Source: Mycobacterium ostraviense (lineage in GTDB: Bacteria > Actinomycetota > Actinomycetes > Mycobacteriales > Mycobacteriaceae). Taken from it: a stretch of DNA of 50,050 nt. How positions within the stretch are numbered: position 1 is the first letter of the stretch; every line of letters starts with the position of its first letter. The DNA is taken from NCBI RefSeq assembly GCF_002705925.1, contig NZ_NKRE01000001.1, positions 4,492,781-4,542,830 on the forward strand. Direction: 5' to 3'. The notes under the pieces were generated by a model. The model was not told the origin of the DNA, did not search any database, and saw only the letters and a list, made by a program, of their open reading frames with translations. The position numbers and the translations under genes were made by a program. Of the stretch, positions 1 to 7,383 are shown in pieces.

Positions 1-28
1 CATCAGCCTCAGCCGAACGACCAATCGT

Positions 29-48
29 CCACACCCGATTCGGTGTGG
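29..48. repeat. Short perfect inverted repeat near left edge
   Basis: CCACACC and GGTGTGG form a 7-bp stem around a 6-nt loop. It lies about 175 nt beyond the stop codon of the pknH-like gene. No T-tract follows on either strand, so a terminator role is only possible. I see no gene in the remaining first 222 bases. Confidence 0.35.
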
Positions 49-222
49 CATGCCAGACCCGCCCACCAGCACGCACCTCCAACCGGGGCACCTCCCTCAT
101 AACCCGCCTCCGGCACCTCGGGTTCGCAACGGTTCGCCCATCCCGTGCAACTTGCTCATCGCCGCCCTTGCCTGCGGATGTCGTTGTGCTGCTTGGGCTT
201 TAGCGGCTACGGACGGTCCGGA

Positions 223-2013
223 TCAGCCGTACTTCGCCCACCACGTGTGCAGTTCGTCGATCGTGGCCGGATCGCCGAAGACGTCGCTGAGCATCAGTTT
301 TTCTTCGTTGGTCCAGATCACGTTCGGGTGGTTCTTGTAGGTGCCACACGCGATCATCCCGGCGGTCACATTCGGCGTCCGGTCGTAATGCCAGCCGTCC
401 GGCGACGGTCCTTCTCCGGGGCAGTTCATCAGATCCACCGCGGCGATGTCGTCGTCGAAGGCCTTCTTGAGCGCGTCAAGAGTCGGAAACAGTCCGTAGA
501 TGGCGCGGCTGGGGCCGCCCTGGTTGGTGTTCTGCCCGCAGTTGTACATGGCAGTCGCTCCGGTCCAAACGCTGTCCGGCTTGGGAGTGGTGGGTGTGCA
601 CGTGCCGCTGGCGTAGCCGGACGGCAGATAACTCATCAGCCTGCTTTGTGGGTCCCCGGCCGGCGTGGTTGTCGCGGGAGAACTTGGGGTCGTCGGCTTG
701 GTGGTGGTGGGGACGGAGGTCGTGGTGTCCGCCTTCGGGGTTGAGTCCGGTCTGGTCGCCAACCAGATCCCGATGGCGGCGACGACGAGAACGACCACCA
801 GTGCGGCGGCACCGGCCACGATCGGCCACGGGTTGCGCTTGCGCGGCGCGGGCTGATTCCAGGGAACCGGGCCGCCGGGCTGTTGTGGTGGCGTGCCCGG
901 TGGCGAGCCCCCCCAGCCGCCGCCTTGATAGTACTGCGGGACGGGGGCGGGCTGACCGGCGGCCGGAATGGGACCGCTTGCCGGTGCCCATGCGGGCTGC
1001 CCGGTCGGGCTCGGCTGTGGCAACGGCCCCGAACCGGCCGGGTCCGAGTACTGCGGCGTCGGTGGCGGCGTGGCAGCAGCTAGCGTCGGAGGTTGGGGCG
1101 CAAAAGGCGCAAAAGCGGTGCCCGGCAGGGTCGCTTCCTGGCTGCGGCGCAGGATGTCGGCGGCGTGGTCTTGATCGGGGTCGCTGAGCGCGTCGTGGGC
1201 AGCGCGGGCGAAATCGCCGGCGCTGGCGTAGCGGTCCTCGGGTCTCTTGGCCATGCCACGCGCGATCACCGCGTCCAACCCCTTGGGTATCCCCGAGCGC
1301 GCGGCGCTGGCCTGCGGCACCGGATCCATCAGGTGCGCGGTGACCAATGTGGACGCGCTGTCGGCGCGATACGGCGGGGAGCCGGTCAAACATTCGTACA
1401 ACACGCACGCCAATGCGTAGATGTCGGCGCGGTAGGTGACTTCGTCGTTGGAAAACCGTTCGGGCGCCATGTATTTCCAGGTGCCCACCGCCGTGCCCAA
1501 TTGGGTCAGCTTCTCGTCGGTGGTGGCGCTGGCGATGCCGAAGTCGACAAGGTAGGCGAAGTCGTCGCGGGTCACCAGGACGTTGGGCGGTTTGACGTCG
1601 CGGTGCATCACCCCCGCGGCGTGGGCCGCGTCGAGGGCGGAGGCGACCTGGCTGATGATGGCCACCGCCCGCGGCGGGGTCAGCGGACCGAAACGCTTGA
1701 GCAGGGTATCTAGGTCGGTGCCCTCGATCAGGCGCATCTCCAGGTACATCTGCCCGTCGATCTCACCGTAGTCGTGGATGGGCACCACATGGGGTTCCTG
1801 CAACCGACCGGCGGTGCGGGCTTCGCGCTTCATCCGCTCGCGAAACACCGGGTCCTTACTGAATTCCGCGGTCATCAGCTTGACCGCGCACGGCCACTCC
1901 TTGACGGTGTTCTCGGCCTCGTAGACCTCACCCATACCGCCACGGCCCAGCAGCCGCTTGAGGTGGTAAGGGCCGAACATCGACCCCACACGCGAGTCTG
2001 GCGCCTCGCCCAT
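223..2013 (-). CDS. pknH: Transmembrane Ser/Thr protein kinase PknH
   Basis: A 596-residue receptor-type kinase. The N-terminal kinase domain (about 1-275) has a glycine loop at 23-30, catalytic Lys45, HRD at 137-139 and DFG at 157-159. Its activation loop keeps Thr170, the PknH autophosphorylation site needed for docking EmbR in M. tuberculosis (family knowledge). A Pro/Gly-rich juxtamembrane linker (about 300-395) leads to one membrane segment (about 397-419), a Thr/Pro-rich stalk and an extracytoplasmic sensor domain. That sensor has four cysteines (about 472, 492, 531 and 556), matching the two disulfides of the PknH sensor fold. The M. tuberculosis protein is slightly longer (626 residues, from memory). 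The next gene upstream on the same strand is its known substrate embR. All key kinase residues are present, so it should be active. Confidence 0.96.
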   Translation of the reverse strand: MGEAPDSRVGSMFGPYHLKRLLGRGGMGEVYEAENTVKEWPCAVKLMTAEFSKDPVFRERMKREARTAGRLQEPHVVPIHDYGEIDGQMYLEMRLIEGTDLDTLLKRFGPLTPPRAVAIISQVASALDAAHAAGVMHRDVKPPNVLVTRDDFAYLVDFGIASATTDEKLTQLGTAVGTWKYMAPERFSNDEVTYRADIYALACVLYECLTGSPPYRADSASTLVTAHLMDPVPQASAARSGIPKGLDAVIARGMAKRPEDRYASAGDFARAAHDALSDPDQDHAADILRRSQEATLPGTAFAPFAPQPPTLAAATPPPTPQYSDPAGSGPLPQPSPTGQPAWAPASGPIPAAGQPAPVPQYYQGGGWGGSPPGTPPQQPGGPVPWNQPAPRKRNPWPIVAGAAALVVVLVVAAIGIWLATRPDSTPKADTTTSVPTTTKPTTPSSPATTTPAGDPQSRLMSYLPSGYASGTCTPTTPKPDSVWTGATAMYNCGQNTNQGGPSRAIYGLFPTLDALKKAFDDDIAAVDLMNCPGEGPSPDGWHYDRTPNVTAGMIACGTYKNHPNVIWTNEEKLMLSDVFGDPATIDELHTWWAKYG

Positions 2014-2389
2014 CGCTGATCCTCCCTCGACCCAACCCGAATTCCGCCGACCCTATCAAGCGGGCACCAGGTATCGCAGCGAGTGCGACCGTCGGCCCAG
2101 CAACCCGTGACGGTAACCATGACGGTAAGCCCTCGCCAACCGGACCGCATGAAAACGGGGCTTATCCGTCGGTGGGCGACCGGGCACCGGTTGCCCTGTC
2201 GGTCTTCGGACGAAAACGGTCGGCCACGACGGCCGTCCGGCTATGGCCGCGCGCTAGCCGAGCGCCCCACCGTGCGGTCACCGCACGCCGAAAAGCCTTG
2301 GCGCAGTACGACACTGAGTCGGCACCCGTCCTATTGGGCCGGCTCGTCGCGGGTCAAAGCGGTTGCGACACAACCGTGCTGCCGCCAGG
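2014..2389. other. pknH-embR intergenic region (376 nt)
   Basis: No convincing gene lies between embR and pknH. Open frames here are extensions or shadows without a ribosome-binding site. The region should carry the pknH promoter and the end of the embR transcript. Its only distinctive element is the 9-bp direct repeat listed separately at 2108-2128. Confidence 0.5.
2108..2128 (-). promoter_or_regulatory. Direct repeat, candidate operator upstream of pknH
   Basis: TGACGGTAA occurs twice in direct orientation (2108-2116 and 2120-2128), separated by 3 nt, so the repeats sit 12 bp apart. In the pknH direction this reads TTACCGTCA twice, about 95-115 nt upstream of the pknH start. Tandem direct repeats near one helical turn are typical of response-regulator binding sites. 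The binding factor is unknown. Confidence 0.4.
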
Positions 2390-3550
2390 CTAGCGGTCAC
2401 GCCGGGCAGCGATCTGAAAGGTGAATTCGTGGTCGCAGATGCGGATGTGATCGCCGTCGTTGAGCGTGGCGGCACCGCGGATCCGCTGGTGCCCTACGTG
2501 CACACCGTTGGATGACCGGAGATCGTTGATGATGTAGTTGGTCCCGGTGTCGATGATGACCGCGTGATGGCGGCTGATCTTCGCGCTGTCGAGAACGATG
2601 TCGTTGTCACTGAGACGGCCGATTCGGGTCGCCGCGGTGCGAAGCGGGTGGTCGTGCCCGGTGGCGATGTCGTGCAGGCAGGCCACGGCATGTTGCCCGG
2701 TCACCATGGTGCGCTGGTCGAGCGCGGTGACGGTGCCGACGGCGGTGGACTTGGCATTCATCTTGGCGTCCAACGGTTCCTGGCGCAGGATCCGTTCGTT
2801 GAGACCGCGCAGGGTCGGGCCGGGGTCGATGCCGAGATCCTCGGCCAGGGTTGTCTTTACCCGCCGATACGCGCCCAACGCGTCGGATTGCCGATCGGTG
2901 AGGTAATAGGCGGTGATCAGCTGCGCCCACAGCGGTTCGCGATACGGGTGTTCGACGGTGAGGGCCTCCAGCTCGGTGATCACCTCAGCAGCACGGCCGC
3001 AAGCGATCTCGGCTTCCGCCTTGGCGGTGTGGGCGAGAATCTTGTCCTCCACGAGCGCGGTGGCGAACGCGTCGACGAACTGGAAGTCACGCAGGTCGTC
3101 GAGCACGGGTCCACGCCATTCCCGCAGTGCCGCAGCCAAATGCCGGCTGGCCTGGTCGAATTTGCCGGCAGCGGCCGCGTGCACCCCGGCAGCTTTCTCC
3201 GCGATGAACCGCCCGAGATCACAGCTGTTCTCGGGGATGCTGAGCCGGTAGCCCGGGGGCGCCGCAGCCAATACCGCCCGGGGGTCTACCCCGGCGCCGC
3301 TGAGCAGCTTGCGCAGGTTGGACACGTAGGAATGAATGCTGGCCCGGGCTCCGGAGGGTGGCCACTCCTCCCAGAGGGCGGTGATCAGCGCGTCGACCCC
3401 GACCGGCCGGTTGCGGTTGATCACCAGCATGGCCAGCACCGCCCGCTGTTTAGGGGTGCCGGTCGGTACCAGGGCGCCGTCGATGCTCATCTCCAGCGGT
3501 CCCAGCAGACCGAATTCGAGACGTTTGCCCGTCATTGCGTTACCAGCCAT
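2390..3550 (-). CDS. embR: SARP-family transcriptional regulator EmbR
   Basis: 386 residues, close to the 388 of M. tuberculosis EmbR. Order of domains: an N-terminal OmpR-like winged helix (about 10-105), a bacterial transcriptional activation domain of TPR-like helices (about 110-265), and a C-terminal forkhead-associated domain (about 285-380). The FHA part keeps the RIGR, SRHH and SSNGV motifs that bind phosphothreonine. In M. tuberculosis, PknH phosphorylates EmbR and phospho-EmbR activates embCAB, the arabinosyltransferases of the cell wall (established). The ATG is preceded by GGAGGA at good spacing. embR lies directly upstream of pknH on the same strand, the kinase-substrate order known from M. 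tuberculosis. Confidence 0.96.
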   Translation of the reverse strand: MAGNAMTGKRLEFGLLGPLEMSIDGALVPTGTPKQRAVLAMLVINRNRPVGVDALITALWEEWPPSGARASIHSYVSNLRKLLSGAGVDPRAVLAAAPPGYRLSIPENSCDLGRFIAEKAAGVHAAAAGKFDQASRHLAAALREWRGPVLDDLRDFQFVDAFATALVEDKILAHTAKAEAEIACGRAAEVITELEALTVEHPYREPLWAQLITAYYLTDRQSDALGAYRRVKTTLAEDLGIDPGPTLRGLNERILRQEPLDAKMNAKSTAVGTVTALDQRTMVTGQHAVACLHDIATGHDHPLRTAATRIGRLSDNDIVLDSAKISRHHAVIIDTGTNYIINDLRSSNGVHVGHQRIRGAATLNDGDHIRICDHEFTFQIAARRDR

Positions 3551-3820
3551 CCCGGGTCCTCCGCGGCTTCATCTGCGCCTCATCTGCCTAGTGTCAAGCA
3601 ACCGTCGTCAACGGTCATTCTGGTACGAAGTTCGCCGCTCCGGTACGAACCAACGGCCCGGGCACGTCGATCCCGTCGCGCCGCCGGGCCGGAAGCTCCC
3701 GGCTATCGGTATCCTTCAAGCGAATCACTATGTCGCCCTGCGGGACACGCGATGGGCGGGCAACTGAGCGGGCGCGTTGCCCGCGGTGGCTACCTGCCGC
3801 CGCCGTCCCCGTGGTCGTGG

Positions 3821-4515
3821 TCAGGTGCCGGTGGTGACGACCAGGAAGTCGTGGCTGGTGGCCCACGCCTTGACGAAGGCCTCGATCGGGACCTGCTCGT
3901 CGTGGCCTTGCTTGGTACCGCTGTCGTTGAGGTGCACGATGCCGTTGGCGGTGTCGACGCCGGTGACCACCACCGCGTGGTCCGAGCGCGGATTACCGTC
4001 GCTGTCTTTGCTTTCGATCGGCTCACCCAGATCATTTCGGCGTTGAGGCTGACGATGACCTTGTGGCCGCCGCCCAGGTACTGCTCGAGCGCCTCCATGC
4101 CCGTGGGGACGCCGGTTTGCGGGGCGTCGTCGGTGTCGGTGACCTTGGCGTCGACGCCGTAGTGCGCCAGCAGGGCCGGCACGTCCCACATGCTGGTGCC
4201 GATGCCGGAATTCGGGTTCGACGGGTCAGCGGGTTTGATGTAGATCGAGCCGGGGTGGACGGTGCTGGGTGTCGACTGGGCCACCTTGACGATCGACCTC
4301 TCCGAAGGTTCCTTGCCGGTGATCTGACCGATCACGTCGGCGCTCGACATGATGACGCAGTCGTCGTACTTCTGGTAGCGCCACCACTTGGCGGCCGCCA
4401 CGGGGTCGCCGTACATCGTGCCCGTAGCCGCATCGGCCGGGACGGCCAGTCCCAGTGCCAGCGCGCCCGCGAAGGTGGCGGCGACGGCCGTCTTGGCGAT
4501 GGTGGAGATCTTCAT
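3821..4515 (-). pseudogene. Frameshifted secreted C39-like peptidase paralogue
   Basis: A near copy of the next gene (4712-5425). The start at 4515 follows an AAGGGAAG ribosome-binding site and gives a signal peptide ending in ADA. Reading is clean through the Cys region (YDDCVIMS) to the residues NAEMIW. There, at about 4025-4026, one nucleotide is missing compared with the paralogue, which reads three bases between TGG and GAG where this copy has only GT. After a one-base shift the rest of the domain is intact, including the His motif (SDHAVVVTG) and HLNDSG, down to a stop at 3821. Without correction the frame runs on to 3790 in unrelated sequence. Either this is a young pseudogene or a single-base sequencing error. 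Confidence 0.75.
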
Positions 4516-4575
4516 CGGTGCTTCCCTTTTTCTCGTTCTCTCGTTCCGCCCCCGTCGGATGGCTGCGGAATGGGC

Positions 4576-4626
4576 GTTGAGAAAAGGTTTCGCTGACGTT
4601 ATCTCTATGAATCCTTGAAGTGATCT
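4576..4626 (-). promoter_or_regulatory. Upstream block shared with the paralogous gene
   Basis: Three short blocks are shared with the region upstream of the paralogue at 5464-5523: GTTGAGAAAAGG (4576-4587), CGTTATCTC (4597-4605) and an 18-nt block (4609-4626) differing at three positions. The spacing between the first two blocks differs by 9 nt, so the blocks were probably kept by selection. They lie 60-110 nt upstream of the start codon, as expected for a promoter and activator site. Confidence 0.5.
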
Positions 4627-4657
4627 GCGGGCTATCAGGAGCCGCAAAACACGAGTA

Positions 4658-4693
4658 GCGGGCAGCCGACCCGGCGCTCGGGTGGCTGCCCGC
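4658..4693 (-). terminator. Strong hairpin after the C39-like gene
   Basis: GCGGGCAGCC (4658-4667) pairs perfectly with GGCTGCCCGC (4684-4693). A further ACCCG/CGGGT stem follows past a single bulged G, around a 5-nt loop. It begins 18 nt after the stop codon of the upstream gene. There is no long U-tract, which is common for mycobacterial terminators. Confidence 0.75.
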
Positions 4694-4711
4694 CATGTGT
4701 GGGACCACGGG

Positions 4712-5425
4712 CTACTTGCGTGTTTCCTGGGTGACGGTCACGAAGTAGTGGCTGGTGGCCCAGGCCTTGACAAAGGTCTCCAGGGGGATCTGCTCGTCGC
4801 GACCGTCCGGATTGCCGCTGTCGTTGAGGTGGACTACACCGTTGGCGGTGTCGACGCCGGTCACCACCACTGCGTGGTCGGCCCGCGGCTGGCCGTCGGT
4901 GCCCTTGTTCTGGATTGGTTCGTTCCAGATCATTTCAGCGTTGACGCCGACGATCACCGCGTGGCCGCTGCCCAGGTACTGCTCGAGCGCGTCCATGCCG
5001 GTGGCGAGGCCGGTCTGCGCGGCGCTGTCCGAGTCGGTGTTGACGCCGTGGACCCCGTAGTGCGCCAGCAGTGTCGGCAGGTCCTCCGGGTTGGTGCCCA
5101 TGCCCGAGTTCGGGTCGTTCTTGTCGGTCGGCTTGATGTAGATCGAGCCGGGGTGGCTGGTGCTGGGTGTCGACTGGGCCACTTTGATGATGGCCCGCTC
5201 CGAGGGCAGCTTGCCTGTGATCTGGCCGATCACGTCGGCGCTGGACATGATGGCGCAGTCGTCGTAGTTCTGGTGGCGCCAGTACTTGGCGGCCGCGGCC
5301 GGGTCGCCGAACATGGTGCCGCCGACGGATGCGTCGGCCTGGCTGGCCAAGCCCAGCGACAGGCCGGCCGCGAGCGCGGCGGCGACGGCTGCCTTGGCGA
5401 CGATAGAGATGTTGACGGTCTTCAT
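4712..5425 (-). CDS. Secreted papain-like C39-family peptidase
   Basis: 237 residues. The start at 5425 follows GAGAAAGGA; a TTG 18 nt upstream is less likely. Residues 1-32 are a signal peptide ending SQADA. The mature part matches the peptidase C39-like pattern: Cys57 (YDDCAIMS), His184 (ADHAVVVTG) and Asn/Asp at 201-202 (HLNDSG) form a plausible catalytic triad. It is therefore probably an exported cysteine protease, or an inactive relative that binds peptides; the substrate is unknown. It is flanked by a strong hairpin and by a near-identical frameshifted copy. In H37Rv this position is held by one secreted protein, Rv1268c; I cannot confirm homology. Confidence 0.78.
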   Translation of the reverse strand: MKTVNISIVAKAAVAAALAAGLSLGLASQADASVGGTMFGDPAAAAKYWRHQNYDDCAIMSSADVIGQITGKLPSERAIIKVAQSTPSTSHPGSIYIKPTDKNDPNSGMGTNPEDLPTLLAHYGVHGVNTDSDSAAQTGLATGMDALEQYLGSGHAVIVGVNAEMIWNEPIQNKGTDGQPRADHAVVVTGVDTANGVVHLNDSGNPDGRDEQIPLETFVKAWATSHYFVTVTQETRK

Positions 5426-5463
5426 GGCCGGGTCCTTTCTCAATTCCGCTCCGGTGGAGGGGG

Positions 5464-5523
5464 GTTGAGAAAAGGCTCTGATGGTGGCCTATCCGTTATC
5501 TCGTCGAATTCTTGGAGTGACCT
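5464..5523 (-). promoter_or_regulatory. Upstream block of the intact C39-like gene
   Basis: Contains GTTGAGAAAAGG (5464-5475), CGTTATCTC (5494-5502) and an 18-nt block (5506-5523), each matching the region upstream of the frameshifted paralogue. In the transcribed direction the order is the 18-nt block, GAGATAACG, then CCTTTTCTCAAC nearest the start codon. Confidence 0.5.
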
Positions 5524-5554
5524 CGGGCCGCGGCCCGGCCGTGCGGGGGGCGCG

Positions 5555-5947
5555 TCAGTTGCAGGCCCACGTGTCGATGTAGCCGCCGTCGAGCTTGCTC
5601 AGCGCGTCTTTCATGGCGGCGCTGAGATTGGGACCCGTGCCGCCCTTGTAGTCGCGGTCTTTCGCGGCGACGGCGCCGCAGGCGGTGAAGGAGGTGAGCA
5701 CCTTGCAATCGGAATAGCCGCACGATTTGACCGCGGTGGCTTCGGCAGCCGCCTTGGTGGGGTAGGCCCACGACCGGCCCCATGACCCGTTGCTGGAATA
5801 GGCGATAGCACCGTAGGAATCGGTGGCGCGTGCCACGGTCGCCGCAGTCGCCGCCGTTGTTGCGATGGCCGCGATGGTCGAGATGACAACCGCCAGCCGG
5901 GCGACCGTCACGGCGAACCGGCGCCGATGGGGAACCATCATCGTCAT
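5555..5947 (-). CDS. Secreted DUF4189 protein (Rv1269c-like)
   Basis: 130 residues from the ATG at 5947, which has GGAAAGGA seven bases upstream; a longer frame to 6004 lacks such a site. The first 40 residues are a signal peptide with an arginine-rich start and a long Ala/Thr hydrophobic run. The mature domain has the DUF4189 pattern: YGAIAYS, GSWGRSW, a CGYSDCKVL stretch, ACGAVAA and a final WACN. The four cysteines suggest two disulfides. The function of the family is unknown. It matches M. tuberculosis Rv1269c in length and position, next to lprA. Confidence 0.9.
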   Translation of the reverse strand: MTMMVPHRRRFAVTVARLAVVISTIAAIATTAATAATVARATDSYGAIAYSSNGSWGRSWAYPTKAAAEATAVKSCGYSDCKVLTSFTACGAVAAKDRDYKGGTGPNLSAAMKDALSKLDGGYIDTWACN

Positions 5948-6014
5948 TGGTGAATCCTTTCCGAGCGTCGGCGGTCCGGCCGGATCAACATGCCGTGACG
6001 CCATCCGCCAATGG

Positions 6015-6749
6015 CTAGACCGGTTTGGTAGCGGTGACCTGTTTGCCCCAGTCGGACATTGTCAGCGTCACCGAAGTGTTGGGGGCCGGGACGATCTGGA
6101 TTTGCACGAGATGTGAGGACCCGTCCGAAGCGGTCCACACGGTGGTGGGCACCGTGGAAACGTCCTCGGTGGTCAACCGTGAGCCGGCCAGCGTCGCGAT
6201 GTCGTCGGCACTCGATTTCCCGGTGATCTTGGTGGTGGCAACGCCGTTCACCTGCTGGGAGCCGGCCACCGACGCGTCCTTGAGGTTGGCCAGTACGTTG
6301 GCCAAGCCCTTGTCGGGGTCCAGCAGCACCGACACGTTGTAGATGGACGCGCCGTTGCCGAAGTCGGTATACATGCCGGGTTGGCCGAGGTCGGAGTAGA
6401 GGTGACCGTCGACATAGACGAATTTGACGTCCTGGGTGTCCTTGCCGACGAGCATCGTCGCGCTGCCGGTGGCGGCGGTCTGCGGTGTGTTGGATACATC
6501 GCCGTCGAGCTTTGTCACCCGCAGGTTTGGCACGTCACCCTGCACGGCAAGGCTGAGGTGCATGCCGGTGACTTTGCGCATCACGTCGGTGGCTTGCTTG
6601 AGCAACCTCGCCGCCTCCTCGCTGGTGGCGGTGGCCGTGGCGCTCGACGATTTGGCGCCGGTATCCGAATGTCCGCAGCCGCTGATCGTCAGGGCGACAG
6701 CGAGTCCGGTGGCCGCGGCGGCGACAACGCTTCGACGCGCAAGCTTCAT
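6015..6749 (-). CDS. lprA: Lipoprotein LprA (LppX/LprAFG family)
   Basis: 244 residues, the same length as M. tuberculosis LprA (Rv1270c). The start is the second of two close ATGs (6749), six bases after AAGGAG; the first ATG abuts that site. A signal peptide ends in the lipobox TISGC, so the protein should be acylated and anchored outside the membrane. The rest fits the LppX/LprAFG fold, which has a hydrophobic cavity for lipids or lipoglycans. M. tuberculosis LprA is a TLR2 agonist (known). No transporter partner lies in the same operon. The upstream gene is separated by a strong hairpin, so lprA probably has its own promoter. Confidence 0.95.
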   Translation of the reverse strand: MKLARRSVVAAAATGLAVALTISGCGHSDTGAKSSSATATATSEEAARLLKQATDVMRKVTGMHLSLAVQGDVPNLRVTKLDGDVSNTPQTAATGSATMLVGKDTQDVKFVYVDGHLYSDLGQPGMYTDFGNGASIYNVSVLLDPDKGLANVLANLKDASVAGSQQVNGVATTKITGKSSADDIATLAGSRLTTEDVSTVPTTVWTASDGSSHLVQIQIVPAPNTSVTLTMSDWGKQVTATKPV

Positions 6750-6871
6750 CGACATCTCCTTAGTCAGCCCGCAGTTGCTCAAGCCGAACTCCGAGCTTAG
6801 TGAGCCCTGGGTTAGGGCCGGCCGGTCTGGGTCCACCTACCTCTCCGCGGCCGACTGGCGCAGAATGCGCG

Positions 6872-6904
6872 ATGCGGGGATCCCGGTTCTCGGGATCCCC
6901 GCAT
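6872..6904 (-). terminator. Perfect 14-bp hairpin after the DUF732 gene
   Basis: ATGCGGGGATCCCG (6872-6885) and CGGGATCCCCGCAT (6891-6904) are perfect inverse complements around the loop GTTCT. It starts 16 nt after the stop of the DUF732 gene and stands about 120 nt before lprA on the same strand. No U-tract follows. It is best read as a mycobacterial-type terminator separating the two genes. Confidence 0.8.
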
Positions 6905-6920
6905 GCTGTGTGGGAGTCGA

Positions 6921-7256
6921 TCAGGTGAGCTGGCTGGCGTACTGCGGGCAGTAGTCCTTGGTTGCGTAGACGACGAAGTAGGCGGCTTGCTTGGAGGTCA
7001 GGTTGGTCTGGCTGAGGATTTCACTGGCGATTTGGGATCCGGTTGCTCCGGCCGCCAATTCGGTGCAGACCTGGTGGCCCTCTTGGACCGCCGCCTGCGG
7101 TGAGGAGAAGGTAACGCCAACCGACTCCATCTGCGAGATGAATGCCGCGTCAGCTGCCGTGGTGGCCGAGGCGACGCCGGCGGTGGCGACGGCAAGCCCG
7201 ACGCCGGCGGCGCCGACGGCGGTGGCCAGGACTGCGGTGAGGCGTGCTGAGAACAT
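6921..7256 (-). CDS. Small secreted DUF732 protein (Rv1271c-like)
   Basis: 111 residues. The ATG at 7256 follows AAAGGACC. A signal peptide of about 31 residues ends ASA, leaving an acidic, helical mature domain of about 80 residues typical of DUF732. It has two cysteines (HQVCTEL and DYCPQY) that probably form a disulfide. The family is abundant in mycobacteria and its function is unknown. The equivalent in M. tuberculosis is Rv1271c. It is transcribed alone: an 11-bp direct repeat lies upstream and a strong hairpin downstream. Confidence 0.88.
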   Translation of the reverse strand: MFSARLTAVLATAVGAAGVGLAVATAGVASATTAADAAFISQMESVGVTFSSPQAAVQEGHQVCTELAAGATGSQIASEILSQTNLTSKQAAYFVVYATKDYCPQYASQLT

Positions 7257-7332
7257 TGCTGAGGTCCTTTGCTGAGTGCTGTGGGTTTCCTGCTTGGTGA
7301 CCTCAGCTTCGGACCGACCTCTTGGCGAATTC

Positions 7333-7354
7333 TCAATAACTTCTTGATAACTTC
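7333..7354 (-). promoter_or_regulatory. Tandem 11-bp direct repeat upstream of DUF732 gene
   Basis: TCAATAACTTC (7333-7343) is followed immediately by TTGATAACTTC (7344-7354), matching at 9 of 11 positions with an 11-bp period, one helical turn. It is 77-98 nt upstream of the DUF732 start, in an AT-rich patch unlike the surroundings. This is the usual form of an activator or response-regulator box. Confidence 0.5.
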
Positions 7355-7383
7355 CCGGCGCCGATTCGCCCGGCGCGGCGAGG

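Noticed and set aside
145..744. Plus-strand gene at the left edge
   Set aside because: Mostly antisense to the PknH sensor domain, with no start signal or domain.
2564..4162. Plus-strand frame of 532 codons
   Set aside because: Antisense to embR and the C39-like gene; no recognisable domain.
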